Source: Modestobacter versicolor
GTDB lineage: Bacteria > Actinomycetota > Actinomycetes > Mycobacteriales > Geodermatophilaceae
Direction of reading: 5' to 3'
NCBI RefSeq assembly: GCF_014195485.1
Contig: NZ_JACIBU010000001.1
Coordinates: forward strand, 2,294,001-2,358,000
DNA: 64,000 nucleotides
Positions 34,543 through 45,250 of this stretch are shown here, piece after piece. Both the position numbers and the translations under genes were made by a program. The notes below the pieces were generated by a model. That model saw only the letters and a list, made by a program, of their open reading frames with translations, had not been told where the DNA came from and ran no database searches. Positions within the stretch are counted from its first letter, which is position 1, and each line of letters begins with the position of its first letter.

Positions 34543-35787
34543 TCAGCTGAAGGGCGCGCGGTGGTCCAGCCGCACCGAGGCCCGGCCGGCCAGCCGCCAG
34601 ACCCGGGCGACGACGTCCCGGTCGGCGTCGGTGACCAGGTTGCCCATCACCCGCAGCGCCACGGTCATCAGCGCCTTGGAGCGCATGCCGACCGGCCCGG
34701 CCGCCGGGAGCAGCCGTGGCACGGTGAGCAGCCCGGCCAGCCGCCGGGCGATCGAGAACGCCTCGCCGTAGTGCCGGCGCAGGCCGGCCGGCCAGGCCCG
34801 TGACCAGTCGTCCTCGTCGAACAGCTCGACGACGCTGCGGCCGGTCTCCAGGCCGTAGTCGATGCCCTCCCCGTTGAGCGGGTTCACGCAGCCGGCCGCG
34901 TCACCGACCAGCGCCCAGTTGCGCCCGGCGACCCCGGAGACCGCCCCGCCCATCGGCAGCAGCGCGCTGGCCGGCGCGCGGACGGCGCCGTCGAGCTGCC
35001 ACTCCTCGCGCCGCTGGTCGGTGTAGAGCTCCAGCAGGCTGCGCAGCCGGACGTCGGCCGGGCGGCGCTCGGTGGCCAGGGTGCCGACGCCGACGTTGAC
35101 CTCCCCGTCGCCCAGCGGGAACACCCAGCCGTAGCCGGACAGCAGCTCGCCGTCGCCCCCGCGCAGCTCCAGGTGCGAGGAGATCCACTCGTCGTCGCTG
35201 CGCCCGGACCGGATGTAGCCGCGGGCCGCGACCCCGTAGGCGGTGTCCTTGTGCCACTCGCGGCCGAGCACCCGGCCCAGCGGAGAGCGCGCGCCGTCGG
35301 CGACCACCAGCCGCCGGCAGCGGACGGTGCGGGTCGAGTCGTCGGGACGGCGGAACACCACGCCGGTCACCCGGTCGCCGTCCCGCTCGACGTCCACCGC
35401 GCGGGCCCCCTCGAGCGGAGCGGCCCCGGACTCCAGGGCGACGTCGCGGATCCGGGCATCGAGCTCGGTGCGCGGGACGGCGCCGCCGTGGTCGGGCAGC
35501 GAGCCGCCCGGCCAGGGCAGCAGCAGCTCCTGGCCGAAGCCGGCGGCCCGCAGCCCGCGGTTGCGGCCCTTGGACCGCACCCAGTCGCCGAGGCCCAGCA
35601 GGTCGAGCTCGCCCATCGCCCGCGGCGTGAGGCCGTCGCCGCAGGTCTTGTCGCGGGGGAACACGGCGGCGTCGGCGAGGACGACGCCCACGCCGCTGCG
35701 GGCGGCCCAGGCGGCCGCGGCCGAGCCGGCCGGACCGGCTCCGACCACCAGGACGTCGGTCTCGGTGGGCTCGACGTCAGTGGTCAC
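34543..35787 (-). CDS. Geranylgeranyl/menaquinone reductase family flavoprotein (MenJ-like)
   Basis: A 414-residue FAD enzyme. The dinucleotide-binding motif VVGAGPAGSAAAAWAAR is at about residues 15-31, the second FAD motif VVADGARSPLGR in the middle, and GDAAGCVNPLNGEGIDYGLE downstream. This family reduces isoprenoid side chains; in mycobacteria MenJ saturates one unit of menaquinone. Substrate here is inferred from the family only. GTG start at 35787; ends in a shared terminator with the TrhA gene. Confidence 0.88.
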   Translation of the reverse strand: MTTDVEPTETDVLVVGAGPAGSAAAAWAARSGVGVVLADAAVFPRDKTCGDGLTPRAMGELDLLGLGDWVRSKGRNRGLRAAGFGQELLLPWPGGSLPDHGGAVPRTELDARIRDVALESGAAPLEGARAVDVERDGDRVTGVVFRRPDDSTRTVRCRRLVVADGARSPLGRVLGREWHKDTAYGVAARGYIRSGRSDDEWISSHLELRGGDGELLSGYGWVFPLGDGEVNVGVGTLATERRPADVRLRSLLELYTDQRREEWQLDGAVRAPASALLPMGGAVSGVAGRNWALVGDAAGCVNPLNGEGIDYGLETGRSVVELFDEDDWSRAWPAGLRRHYGEAFSIARRLAGLLTVPRLLPAAGPVGMRSKALMTVALRVMGNLVTDADRDVVARVWRLAGRASVRLDHRAPFS

Positions 35788-35826
35788 ACGGTCCAGTGTC
35801 CCAGGTGCCGCGGGACGGCCGACCGA

Positions 35827-36486
35827 TCATCCGAAGAGGGGGAAACGACTGGCGCCGGGGCCGAGCTCCAGGCGGTCGGAGGCGGTCAGCCGCTCCCGGC
35901 CGGTGCCGCGCAGCGCCGCCGTGACGTCGTCCCAGCGGTCCGGCAGCGACCCGCCCAGCAGGCCCTCGAGCACCCGGCGCACCTCGGCCAGCGGCTCGGC
36001 CGAGGGGCCCGGGCGGTCCAGCTCGCGGACCAGGTCGAGGTGGTGCACGGCGGCCTCCACCACGAGCGTGGAGAGCAGGTCACCGACCCGCAGCACCCGG
36101 TCCTGGGTGCGCACCGTGTCCGCGGTGCGCACCCGCCCGGCGGCCACCACGACGGCTGCTGACGTCTCGGCGTACTGCGCGGCGATCGCGGCGATCCCGC
36201 CCTGCGTGCTGGCCGCGATCCGGGTGCTCCACAGCTCCTCGTCGTCGCCGGCGCCGGGCGGCTGCCACCCGGTCCAGTAGCTCACCGCGTCGGTGTCCGC
36301 CGGGCCGGGCGCGGGGGTGCACAGCGCGACCAGCGCCCGGCGGGCGTCCCCGAGCAGGTGGAACCCGAGGTCGACCGGGCCCCAGCCGGCACACCCGGTG
36401 GGCTGGAACGACTCCTCGGCGCTCAGCGACCCGAGCACGCCGGCGAGCTCGCCGTACGTGGTGCACAGGAGCGGGACGGCGGTCAC
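35827..36486 (-). CDS. Maleylpyruvate isomerase/DinB-like mycothiol-dependent family protein
   Basis: A 219-residue helical-bundle protein. PTGCAGWGPVDLGFHLLGDA near the N-terminus and VVEAAVHHLDLVRELD near the middle place His residues as in the metal site of mycothiol-dependent maleylpyruvate isomerase and related actinobacterial enzymes. The organism makes mycothiol (see mca). The reaction is unknown. GTG start at 36486. It is on the same strand as the MenJ-like gene 39 bases downstream. Confidence 0.75.
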   Translation of the reverse strand: MTAVPLLCTTYGELAGVLGSLSAEESFQPTGCAGWGPVDLGFHLLGDARRALVALCTPAPGPADTDAVSYWTGWQPPGAGDDEELWSTRIAASTQGGIAAIAAQYAETSAAVVVAAGRVRTADTVRTQDRVLRVGDLLSTLVVEAAVHHLDLVRELDRPGPSAEPLAEVRRVLEGLLGGSLPDRWDDVTAALRGTGRERLTASDRLELGPGASRFPLFG

Positions 36487-36505
36487 CCCGCCACCCTGGC
36501 AGACC

Positions 36506-37090
36506 TCAGTCGACGCGGGGGCCCTGGGCCCGCACCTGCTCCACGCCGGCCATCGCCTCGCGCAGCTGGGTGAGCCAGTCGTCGGTGTGCTGCCCGACCA
36601 GGCGGACCGCCCAAGCCAGCGCCTCGGAGCGGGACCGGGCGACCCCGGCGTCGACCAGGGTGTCCAGGACGAGCCGCTCGGGCTGCCGCAGCCGGGTCAT
36701 CACCGGCACCGACAGCGTGGTGAAGAGCTCGCGCTCGCCCCCGCAGCTGGCGCCCCAGGCGACCGACCGGCCGTAGCGCTCCTGCGCCGCGTCGGCGATC
36801 GCCATCCGCTGGGTGCGGGTCTGCTCGCGGAACCGGGCGATCCGGCCGGCCCGGGCGGCCACCGGGTCGCCGTCACCGGCGTCGGGCTCCGGGACGGCGC
36901 CGATGACGGTGATCTCGTCGCGGTCGATGACGAGCTCGACCGGGCCGGTGAACCACTCGTCGGGCAACCGGCCGGCGAACCAGCCGGCGACCTCGGCGCG
37001 CTCGACGGGCGGCGGGGCGTCAGCGGCGCGGCCGCGGGCGCGACCCCGGCCGGGGAAGCCCTCGGGTGGGAAGCGGTGGTGTGCGTGCAC
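36506..37090 (-). CDS. Actinobacterial protein with ribbon-helix-helix-like C-terminus
   Basis: A 194-residue protein. The C-terminal 60 residues (SRSEALAWAVRLVGQHTDDW preceded by LDTLVDAGVARS) look like a ribbon-helix-helix DNA-binding fold. The middle contains VELVIDRDEITVIGAV and an Arg-rich linker. The N-terminus is Arg/Gly/Pro-rich. A direct repeat TGTAATCGTGTAATC lies 38 bases upstream, so autoregulation is possible. I recognise the general family from related genomes but know no function. GTG 37090 has GAGGAGGA about 6 bases upstream. Confidence 0.65.
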   Translation of the reverse strand: MHAHHRFPPEGFPGRGRARGRAADAPPPVERAEVAGWFAGRLPDEWFTGPVELVIDRDEITVIGAVPEPDAGDGDPVAARAGRIARFREQTRTQRMAIADAAQERYGRSVAWGASCGGERELFTTLSVPVMTRLRQPERLVLDTLVDAGVARSRSEALAWAVRLVGQHTDDWLTQLREAMAGVEQVRAQGPRVD

Positions 37091-37127
37091 GGTGTCCTCC
37101 TCGGGACGACGACCTGAGGTGCACCAC

Positions 37128-37140
37128 TGTAATCGTGTAA

Positions 37141-37142
<2 letters not shown>
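37128..37142 (-). promoter_or_regulatory. Direct repeat upstream of the RHH-like gene
   Basis: TGTAATC occurs twice, 8 bases apart (37128-37134 and 37136-37142), an AT-rich patch in a GC-rich region. It overlaps the stop codon of the thioredoxin-domain gene and lies 38-52 bases before the RHH-like start. Ribbon-helix-helix regulators often bind such tandem half-sites. Confidence 0.4.
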
Positions 37143-39147
<2,005 letters not shown>

Positions 39148-39173
39148 GGCACCCCCCTACCCGGTGCGGGGCG

Positions 39174-39677
39174 TCAGCTCCCCTCGTCCGGCTCCCGCTC
39201 CTTGACCCGCAGCGCCCAGGCGGTGCCGCCGAGGAGCACGACGAGGACGCCGAGCACCGCGATCTCGGTGATCCGGTCGTCGAACTCCGCACCCTTGCCG
39301 ATGACGCCCGCGGCCTCGACGGAGAGGACGACGATCTCCTTGATCGAGGCGATGATGCCGACCAGCAGGAAGGGCTCGGCGACGAGCTCGCGGCGCTCGA
39401 CGGTGGTGCGCACGGCGAACAGCAGCTCGACGACGATGAAGACCAGCAGCAGGACGTCGAGCACCTCGAGCACCGGGGTGGTCGAGAAGTCGCCGATCAG
39501 GCCCCAGCTGGTCTTCGCGGCCACGCCGAGCAGCAGCAGGGCGCTGACCACCAGGAACACCGCGATGCCCGCGTAGACGACGTTCTCCGCGAGCTCCAGC
39601 GCCCGGGTGCCGAAGCGCCCCAGGGGCCGCGGGGGCTCGCGCTTCTCGGGGTCGCGCGTGCTGCGCTCGGTGGCCAC
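39174..39677 (-). CDS. PsiE-like membrane protein
   Basis: A 167-residue protein with four TM helices and a short, charged N-terminus. The motif LEVLDVLLLVFIVVELLFAV followed by EPFLLVGIIASIKEIVVLSV matches the PsiE (phosphate-starvation-inducible) family. The C-terminus is charged. Function is not established. It interrupts the Rv1083-Rv1084-like gene order. Confidence 0.8.
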   Translation of the reverse strand: MATERSTRDPEKREPPRPLGRFGTRALELAENVVYAGIAVFLVVSALLLLGVAAKTSWGLIGDFSTTPVLEVLDVLLLVFIVVELLFAVRTTVERRELVAEPFLLVGIIASIKEIVVLSVEAAGVIGKGAEFDDRITEIAVLGVLVVLLGGTAWALRVKEREPDEGS

Positions 39678-39784
39678 CCGGTGATCATGGGGCCCGGACG
39701 GCGTCCGCGCGCTCAGGACGCGGCGGCCGGCCCCTCCTGCGGGTCATCCCCCGCCGTCGCCCCGGCGCCGACGGGTGCGGTCGG

Positions 39785-40105
39785 TCAGGCCTGCGGGCCC
39801 GGCCGGCCGTCGTCGTCCCGGCGGGGCGGCTCGATCGCCAGCGGCGCACGCCGCAGGGTGTCCAGCAGCTCCTCGCCCGGGTCGCGGACCGGGGTGGGCA
39901 CGAGCTCGGCCGGGGTGTCGGGCACCTGGTCGGCCGGGTCGAAGCTCACCGGCACCCGCTTCAGGTGCCGGCCCATCGACCGGCCCAGGAAGATCACCGC
40001 GATCAGCAGGACGACGATCAGCAGCAGCCCCAGCGGGCCGGACTTGCCGACGTCCTCGGGCAGCTGCGGCTGCTCGGCGGCGAGCAGCACCAGGGCGCCG
40101 GTCAC
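39785..40105 (-). CDS. Small single-helix membrane protein downstream of mca
   Basis: A 106-residue protein with one TM helix (about residues 24-41, [20 protein letters not shown]), then [19 protein letters not shown] and a Pro/Arg-rich tail. Its GTG start overlaps the mca stop codon, so it is translationally coupled to mca. Position and size match Rv1083 of M. tuberculosis. No function is known. Confidence 0.75.
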   Translation of the reverse strand: MTGALVLLAAEQPQLPEDVGKSGPLGLLLIVVLLIAVIFLGRSMGRHLKRVPVSFDPADQVPDTPAELVPTPVRDPGEELLDTLRRAPLAIEPPRRDDDGRPGPQA

Positions 40106-40989
40106 GAGACCTCCGCCGAGCTGCGGATGCCGGCGAACAGGTCGTCCTCGGGCGTGGTCGAGTCGACGAGCGAGCGGGCCAGCTCGTAGTCCTCGGTCGG
40201 CCAGGCGTTGCTCTGCACGTCCAGCGGCACCGAGAACCAGCGGCCGGTCGGGTCGATCTGGGTGGCGTGCGCGATGAGCGCTGCATCGCGCACCGCGAAG
40301 TACTCCGCGCACGGCACCTGGGTGGTGACCCGGTGGGAGATGTCCTTCTCCGCGTCCCAGTCGGCCAGCCACTCGGTGTAGGGCGACTCGGCACCGGTCG
40401 CCAGCACCGCCTCGTGCAGCGCCTTCGTCCGGGGCAGGGTGAAGCTCATGTGGTAGTAGAGCTTGCTCACCTGCCAGGGCTCGCCCAGGTCGGGGTAGCG
40501 CTCCGGGTCGCCCGCCGCCTCGAAGGCGTACACGGAGATGTCGTGGGTCTTGATGTGGTCGGGGTGCGGGTAGCCGCCGCGCTCGTCGTAGGTGGTCATC
40601 ACCTGCGGCTTGAACCGGCGGATCAGCTCGACCAGCGGAGCGGCGGCCTCCTCGATCGGCACCAGCGCGAAGCAGCCCTCGGGCAGCGGCGGCAGCGGGT
40701 CGCCCTCGGGCAGGCCGGAGTCGACGAAGCCCAGGAACTCCTGCTCGACGCCGAGGATCTCGCGCGCCCTGGCCATCTCCTCGGTGCGGATCTCCGCCAT
40801 CCGCTCCCACACCTCGGGGCGGTCCATCGCGGGGTTGAGCACCGAGCCGCGCTCGCCACCGGTGCAGGTGGCCACCATCACGCGGACGCCTTCGGCGACG
40901 TACTTGGCCATGGTCGCGGCGCCCTTGCTCGACTCGTCGTCGGGGTGGGCGTGCACCGCGAGCAGACGCAACTGGTCCGGTTCGGTCAC
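40102..40989 (-). CDS. mca: Mycothiol S-conjugate amidase Mca
   Basis: A 295-residue zinc amidase that cleaves mycothiol conjugates of toxins, releasing a mercapturic acid for export. The deacetylase metal motif [10 protein letters not shown] is at residues 11-20 and [13 protein letters not shown] supplies the other His ligands (about residue 142). Also conserved are [21 protein letters not shown] in pieces and the C-terminal [15 protein letters not shown]. Longer than a typical MshB match in the C-terminal region, so Mca is preferred. GTG start; divergent from greA. Confidence 0.92.
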   Translation of the reverse strand: MTEPDQLRLLAVHAHPDDESSKGAATMAKYVAEGVRVMVATCTGGERGSVLNPAMDRPEVWERMAEIRTEEMARAREILGVEQEFLGFVDSGLPEGDPLPPLPEGCFALVPIEEAAAPLVELIRRFKPQVMTTYDERGGYPHPDHIKTHDISVYAFEAAGDPERYPDLGEPWQVSKLYYHMSFTLPRTKALHEAVLATGAESPYTEWLADWDAEKDISHRVTTQVPCAEYFAVRDAALIAHATQIDPTGRWFSVPLDVQSNAWPTEDYELARSLVDSTTPEDDLFAGIRSSAEVS

Positions 40990-41198
40990 CTGCTCATTGT
41001 GACCCTCCTGCGGCGGCGCCGGTGCAGCGCCCGGGACATCGGGGGTGTGCCGGTCGCCACGCCGGGGCGGCCAGTTCCTGCCCGGTGCCGTTCCGCAGGC
41101 CGCTGCGGGAGGGTGCTCCGCGGTGTTAGGTTGCCCGGATTGACCACCGGTGGCCCTCCTGACGGAGGGTCGCGCTGACGAGCACCAGGAGTGATCCC
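40990..41198. other. Divergent intergenic region mca/greA
   Basis: 209 bases with no gene. A TAGGTT at 41127-41132 is a plausible -10 box for greA, leaving about a 60-base leader; no good -35 is seen. A DUF4307 membrane gene lies here in M. tuberculosis (Rv1081c), but nothing like it is present in this window. Confidence 0.4.
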
Positions 41199-41705
41199 GT
41201 GTCCACCCCGACTGACCAGCAGGACCAGGGCGTCTGGCTGACGCAGGAGGCCCACGACCGGCTGCGCGCCGAGCTCGACCAGCTGATCGCGAACCGTCCG
41301 GCGATGGCCAAGGAGATCAACGACCGTCGCGAGGAGGGTGACCTCAAGGAGAACGGCGGTTACCACGCCGCCCGCGAGGAGCAGGGCAAGCAGGAGGGCC
41401 GGATCCGGCAGCTCACCGACCTGCTGCGCAAGGCCCGGGTCGGCGCCGCGCCGACGACGGCGACCAACGCCGCGCTCGGCACCGTCATCACCATCGCCTT
41501 CGACGGCGACGAGGACGACACCGAGAAGTTCCTCCTCGGCTCCCGCGAGATCGCCGGCACCACCGAGCTCACCGTCTACTCCCCCGAGTCGGCGCTGGGC
41601 GCGGCGATCGTCGGGGCCGCGCCGGGCGCGACGGTCACCTACACGGCTCCGAACGGCAAGGAGATCTCGGTCAAGGTCCTGGCCGTCGAACCGTTCGTGC
41701 CCTGA
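41199..41705 (+). CDS. greA: Transcription elongation factor GreA
   Basis: A 168-residue factor that rescues backtracked RNA polymerase by stimulating transcript cleavage. It has the N-terminal coiled coil with acidic tip [20 protein letters not shown] (the Asp/Glu pair at DLKENG) and a C-terminal domain with [20 protein letters not shown]. The GTG start is preceded by CAGGAG at 41186-41191. It faces mca across a divergent promoter region, and is followed by the RNHCP gene. Confidence 0.96.
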   Translation: MSTPTDQQDQGVWLTQEAHDRLRAELDQLIANRPAMAKEINDRREEGDLKENGGYHAAREEQGKQEGRIRQLTDLLRKARVGAAPTTATNAALGTVITIAFDGDEDDTEKFLLGSREIAGTTELTVYSPESALGAAIVGAAPGATVTYTAPNGKEISVKVLAVEPFVP

Positions 41706-41713
41706 TCGACCGC

Positions 41714-42058
41714 ATGACCAGCACGACCGACGGCGGGCGGGCGCGGGGCCGGCGGGCGGAGAACACCGACTTCGTCTGCGGGCACTGCGCCACGCTCGTC
41801 CCCGCGAACACCGACGGCCACTACCGCAACCACTGCCCGTGGTGCCTGTGGTCGCTGCACGTCGACGAGCTGCCCGGCGACCGGGCCAGCGAGTGCCGGG
41901 CGCTGATGGAACCGATCGGCCTGGTGGAGAAGTCCGGCAAGGGCTGGCAGGTGGTGCACCGCTGCACGCAGTGCGGCCACCGCCAGCCCAACCGGCTGGT
42001 GCGGGACGGCGCGGCCCCCGACGACCTGGACCTGGTGCTCGAGCTCCCCTGGCTCTGA
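41714..42058 (+). CDS. RNHCP domain zinc-ribbon protein
   Basis: A 114-residue protein with the RNHCP motif (HYRNHCPWCLWSLHVD) and paired Cys of a zinc ribbon (FVCGHCATLV, HRCTQCGHRQPNR). The Cys positions imply two zinc-binding knuckles. Function is unknown. It starts nine bases after greA and on the same strand. Confidence 0.85.
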   Translation: MTSTTDGGRARGRRAENTDFVCGHCATLVPANTDGHYRNHCPWCLWSLHVDELPGDRASECRALMEPIGLVEKSGKGWQVVHRCTQCGHRQPNRLVRDGAAPDDLDLVLELPWL

Positions 42059-42122
42059 GGCCGGCGCTCGAACCCGACCGCCACAGCTCCCGTCCGACCG
42101 CACCGCCCGTCTGAGGGCACCG

Positions 42123-42192
42123 CCGTCCGCCCGCAGTGCACGCGTTGCGTGCGCACTGCCCGTGCTGCAGCCCGTGCACTGCGGGCGGTCGG
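42123..42192. repeat. Family B palindromic repeat (copy 3)
   Basis: A 20-base outer arm with one mismatch (42123-42142 with 42173-42192) containing the same CGCAGTGCACG core as copies 1 and 2. The loop carries the CGTGCTGCAG segment that also appears inside copy 2. Located between convergent genes. Confidence 0.75.
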
Positions 42193-42193
42193 C

Positions 42194-42235
42194 GTGCGAC
42201 GAGGGCGGCCGGCCGGGCAGCCGCCCTCGTCGCAC
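42194..42235. terminator. Bidirectional terminator before the M3 peptidase gene end
   Basis: A perfect 16-bp inverted repeat (42194-42209 with 42220-42235) and a 10-base loop, directly after repeat copy 3. It lies 6 bases from the stop codon of the minus-strand peptidase gene. Confidence 0.8.
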
Positions 42236-42241
42236 CGCGGC

Positions 42242-44311
42242 TCAGGCGGCCGGGGCCAGACCGCGACGGCGGAGCAGCGGGCCGGTGTCGGCGTCCCGGC
42301 CGCGCACCGCGCGGAACGCGCCCAGCGCGTCGACCGAGCCGCCCCGGGACAGCAGCCGGCTGCGGAAGACGTCGCCGTTGGCCCGGTTCAGGCCGCCGTT
42401 CTCCTTGAACCACTCCACGGTGTCGGCGTCCAGCACCTCCGACCAGATGTAGGAGTAGTAGCCGGCCGAGTAGCCACCGGCGAAGACGTGCTGGAAGTAC
42501 GTCGTCCGGTAGCGCGGCGGCACCAGGTCGGAGGCCACCCCGGCCGCCCCCAGCGCCCGCGCCTCGAACGCCTGCGGGTCGTCGACCACGGTGTCCGGCC
42601 CGATCCGGTGCCAGGCCTGGTCGAGCAGCGTCGCGGCCAGGTACTCCAGGGTCGCGAAGCCCTCGCCCCACAGCGAGGCCGCCTCGATCGCCTGCACCGC
42701 CTCGGTGGGGAGGGGCTCGCCGGTCTCGACGTGTGTGGCGTAGTGGGTGACGATCTCCGGCCACAGCGCCCACATCTCGTTCACCTGGCTGGGGAACTCG
42801 ACGAAGTCGCGCGGCACGGCGGTGCCGGAGAAGCGCGGGTAGGTGACGTCGGAGAACAGCCCGTGCAGCGCGTGCCCGAACTCGTGGAACAGCGTGGTGA
42901 CCTCCGACAGCGTCAGCAGGGTGGGCTGCCCGGCCGCCGGGCGGTTGACGTTGAGGTTGTTGAAGACCACCGGCTGGGTGCCCAACAGCCGCGACTGGGT
43001 GACGAACGCGCTCATCCACGCCCCACCGCGCTTCCCCTCGCGGGCGTAGAAGTCGCCGAGGTAGAGCCCGACCGGCTGGCCGTCGGGACCGGCGACCTCC
43101 CAGACCCGGGTGTCGGGGTGGAAGCCGACCAGGTCCGGGCGCGGGGTGAAGGTGTACCCGTAGAGCAGCTCGGCGGCGCGGAAGACGCCGTCGACGAGCA
43201 CCCGGTCCAGCTCGAACCACGGGCGCAGCGCGGTGCTGTCGACGGCGTAGCGCTCGGCCCGCACGCGCTCGGAGTAGAACGCCCAGTCCCAGGCGGCCAG
43301 CTCGACGCCGTCGGCGGCGGCGAGCTCGCCGAGCACCTCCGCCTCCGACCGCGCGTTGGCGACCGCGGGGGCGACCAGCTCGCCCAGCAGGGCGTCGACC
43401 GCGGCCGACGTCCGGGCGGTCTGGTCGGCGGCGATGAGGTCGGCGTGGGTGTCGAACCCGAGCAGCCGGGCGCGCACCGCGCGCAGGTGGGCCATCTCCG
43501 CGGCGACCGGGCCGTTGTCGTGCTCGCCGGCCGACGCCCGGGTCACCGAGGCCTCGTACAGCCGGCGGCGCAGCGCGCGGTTCCGCAGCTTGGCCAGCGC
43601 CGGCTGGCCGCTGGGCAGCACCAGGGTGAGCAGGTGGGAGCCGGGGCGGCCGCGCTCGGCTGCTGCCCCGGCCGCGGCGGCGATCTCCGCGTCGGACAGG
43701 CCGTCGAGCTCGGCGGCGTCGTCGACCACCACGGCAGCGGCCTCGGTGGCCAGCTGCAGGTTCTGGTCGAAGGTGGTGCTCAGCTCGGCCAGCCGCTGGT
43801 TCAGCTCGCGCAGCTGCTCGCGGCCGGGCTCGTCGAGCCCGGCGCCGGCCAGCACGAAGTCGAGGTGGTAGCGCTCGACCAGCCGCACCTGCTCCTCGTC
43901 GAGCCCGGCGTCGTGCCGGGCGGCGTGCACGGCGTCGACCCGGGCGAACAGCGCCGGGTCCAGCCGCAGCGCGTCCTCGTGGGCGGCGGCCAGCGGGGCG
44001 AACTCCCGCTCGATCTCCCGGACCCGGGGGCTGGAGACCGCCGAGGTCAGGTTGTAGAAGACCCGCTCGGCGCGGGCCAGCAGCTGCCCGGAGAGTTCCA
44101 GGGCGACCACGGTGTTGTCGAAGGTGGGCTCGGCCGGGTCGGCGATCACCGCGGCGATCTCCGCGCGGTGCTCGGCCATGCCGGCGAACAGCGCCTCGCG
44201 GACGTGCTCCGGGGTGATCTCGGCGAACGGCGGCAGCTGGTAGGGCAGCTGCGACGGCGCCGCCAGCGGGTTCGACGCGGACAGGGGCGCGGAGGCGGGT
44301 GAGGCGGTCAT
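42242..44311 (-). CDS. M3 family oligopeptidase (Dcp-like)
   Basis: A 689-residue zinc metallopeptidase of the M3 family. The zinc motif HEFGHALHGLF is at about residues 476-486 (His, Glu, His), and the downstream Glu lies in the C-terminal half. Further family elements are KRGGAWMSAFVTQSR, PVVFNNLNVNRPAAGQP and the C-terminal DVFRSRLLSRGGSVDALGAF pattern. Dipeptidyl carboxypeptidase or oligopeptidase activity is inferred from the family. ATG 44311 has a GAGG about 9 bases upstream; ATG 44320 and GTG 44326 are alternatives. No signal peptide. Confidence 0.93.
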   Translation of the reverse strand: MTASPASAPLSASNPLAAPSQLPYQLPPFAEITPEHVREALFAGMAEHRAEIAAVIADPAEPTFDNTVVALELSGQLLARAERVFYNLTSAVSSPRVREIEREFAPLAAAHEDALRLDPALFARVDAVHAARHDAGLDEEQVRLVERYHLDFVLAGAGLDEPGREQLRELNQRLAELSTTFDQNLQLATEAAAVVVDDAAELDGLSDAEIAAAAGAAAERGRPGSHLLTLVLPSGQPALAKLRNRALRRRLYEASVTRASAGEHDNGPVAAEMAHLRAVRARLLGFDTHADLIAADQTARTSAAVDALLGELVAPAVANARSEAEVLGELAAADGVELAAWDWAFYSERVRAERYAVDSTALRPWFELDRVLVDGVFRAAELLYGYTFTPRPDLVGFHPDTRVWEVAGPDGQPVGLYLGDFYAREGKRGGAWMSAFVTQSRLLGTQPVVFNNLNVNRPAAGQPTLLTLSEVTTLFHEFGHALHGLFSDVTYPRFSGTAVPRDFVEFPSQVNEMWALWPEIVTHYATHVETGEPLPTEAVQAIEAASLWGEGFATLEYLAATLLDQAWHRIGPDTVVDDPQAFEARALGAAGVASDLVPPRYRTTYFQHVFAGGYSAGYYSYIWSEVLDADTVEWFKENGGLNRANGDVFRSRLLSRGGSVDALGAFRAVRGRDADTGPLLRRRGLAPAA

Positions 44312-44380
44312 CCCCTCCATCCTCACCCGCCGCCCCGCCCCGCACCCGACGGCCCGTCCACCGGCCGCGCCGTCAGCCCT

Positions 44381-44441
44381 TCCGGCCCCTCTGCAGGGGC
44401 CCGCCGCGAGCTCGCGAGCGGTGGGGGGCAGAGGGGTCCTT
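44381..44441 (-). repeat. Family A terminator repeat after the second ABC permease
   Basis: Read on the minus strand, GAAGGACCCCTCTGCCCCCC begins two bases after the permease stop, and GGGCCCCTGCAGAGGGGCC closes the outer stem. It is the same element as at 55137-55197 and, more diverged, at 15611-15672. Confidence 0.8.
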
Positions 44442-44443
44442 CC

Positions 44444-45250
44444 TCAGCGGCTGGCCGTGCGCAGGTAGGCCCGCACCGACAGCGGCACGAAGACCGCCAG
44501 GATCGCCACGGCCCACAGCAGCGTGTAGAGCACCGGGTTCTGCAGCGACCAGGCGTCGGGCTCGGGCATCCCGGCCGGGATGTTGCCGAACAGCTCGCGG
44601 GCGGCCTGGGTGACCGTCGACACCGGGTTCCACTCGGCGAACCCGCGCAGCACCGCCGGGAAGCTCTCCAGCGGCACGAACGTGTTGGCGACGAAGGTGA
44701 TCGGGAAGATCACGATGAAGCTGGCGTTGTTGACCACCTCGGGCGTGCGGACCAGCAGCCCGACCATCGCCATCAGCCAGGAGATCGCGTACGCGAACAC
44801 CAGCAGGATCACGAAGCCGCCGATGGCCTCCACGACGGAGGAGTTGATCCGCCAGCCGACCAGCAGCCCGGTCACCGCCATGACGACGATCGAGATCAGG
44901 TTGAGCCCGAGGTCGGCGACCGTGCGGCCGATGAGCACCGCCGAGCGGGACATCGGCAGCGACCGGAACCGGTCGATGAGGCCCTTCTGCAGGTCGTCGG
45001 CGATGCTCGCGCCGGTGATGGTGGAGCCGAAGACCACCGTCTGGGCGAAGATCCCGGGCAGCAGGAACTCCGCGTACGTGATGCCCGGCGGCAGGTTGAT
45101 CGCGCCGCCGAAGACGTAGCGGAACAGCACCACGAACATGATCGGCGACAGCGTGGCGAAGACGATCAGGTCGGGCACCCGCTTGACCTTGATCAGGTTG
45201 CGCCGGGTGATGACGACGCTGTCGGAGACGGTCTCGGCCAGGGTGCTCAT
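44444..45250 (-). CDS. DrrB-type ABC-2 exporter permease (second system)
   Basis: A 268-residue ABC-2 permease with six TM helices. NLIKVKRVPDLIVFATLSPI near the start, LMAMVGLLVRTPEVVNNASF in the middle, and TFVANTFVPLESFPAVLRGF before the last helix, then a WNPVSTVTQAARELFGN motif. It is coupled to the ATPase gene by an ATGA overlap. The substrate is unknown; the family includes drug and lipid exporters. Confidence 0.9.
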   Translation of the reverse strand: MSTLAETVSDSVVITRRNLIKVKRVPDLIVFATLSPIMFVVLFRYVFGGAINLPPGITYAEFLLPGIFAQTVVFGSTITGASIADDLQKGLIDRFRSLPMSRSAVLIGRTVADLGLNLISIVVMAVTGLLVGWRINSSVVEAIGGFVILLVFAYAISWLMAMVGLLVRTPEVVNNASFIVIFPITFVANTFVPLESFPAVLRGFAEWNPVSTVTQAARELFGNIPAGMPEPDAWSLQNPVLYTLLWAVAILAVFVPLSVRAYLRTASR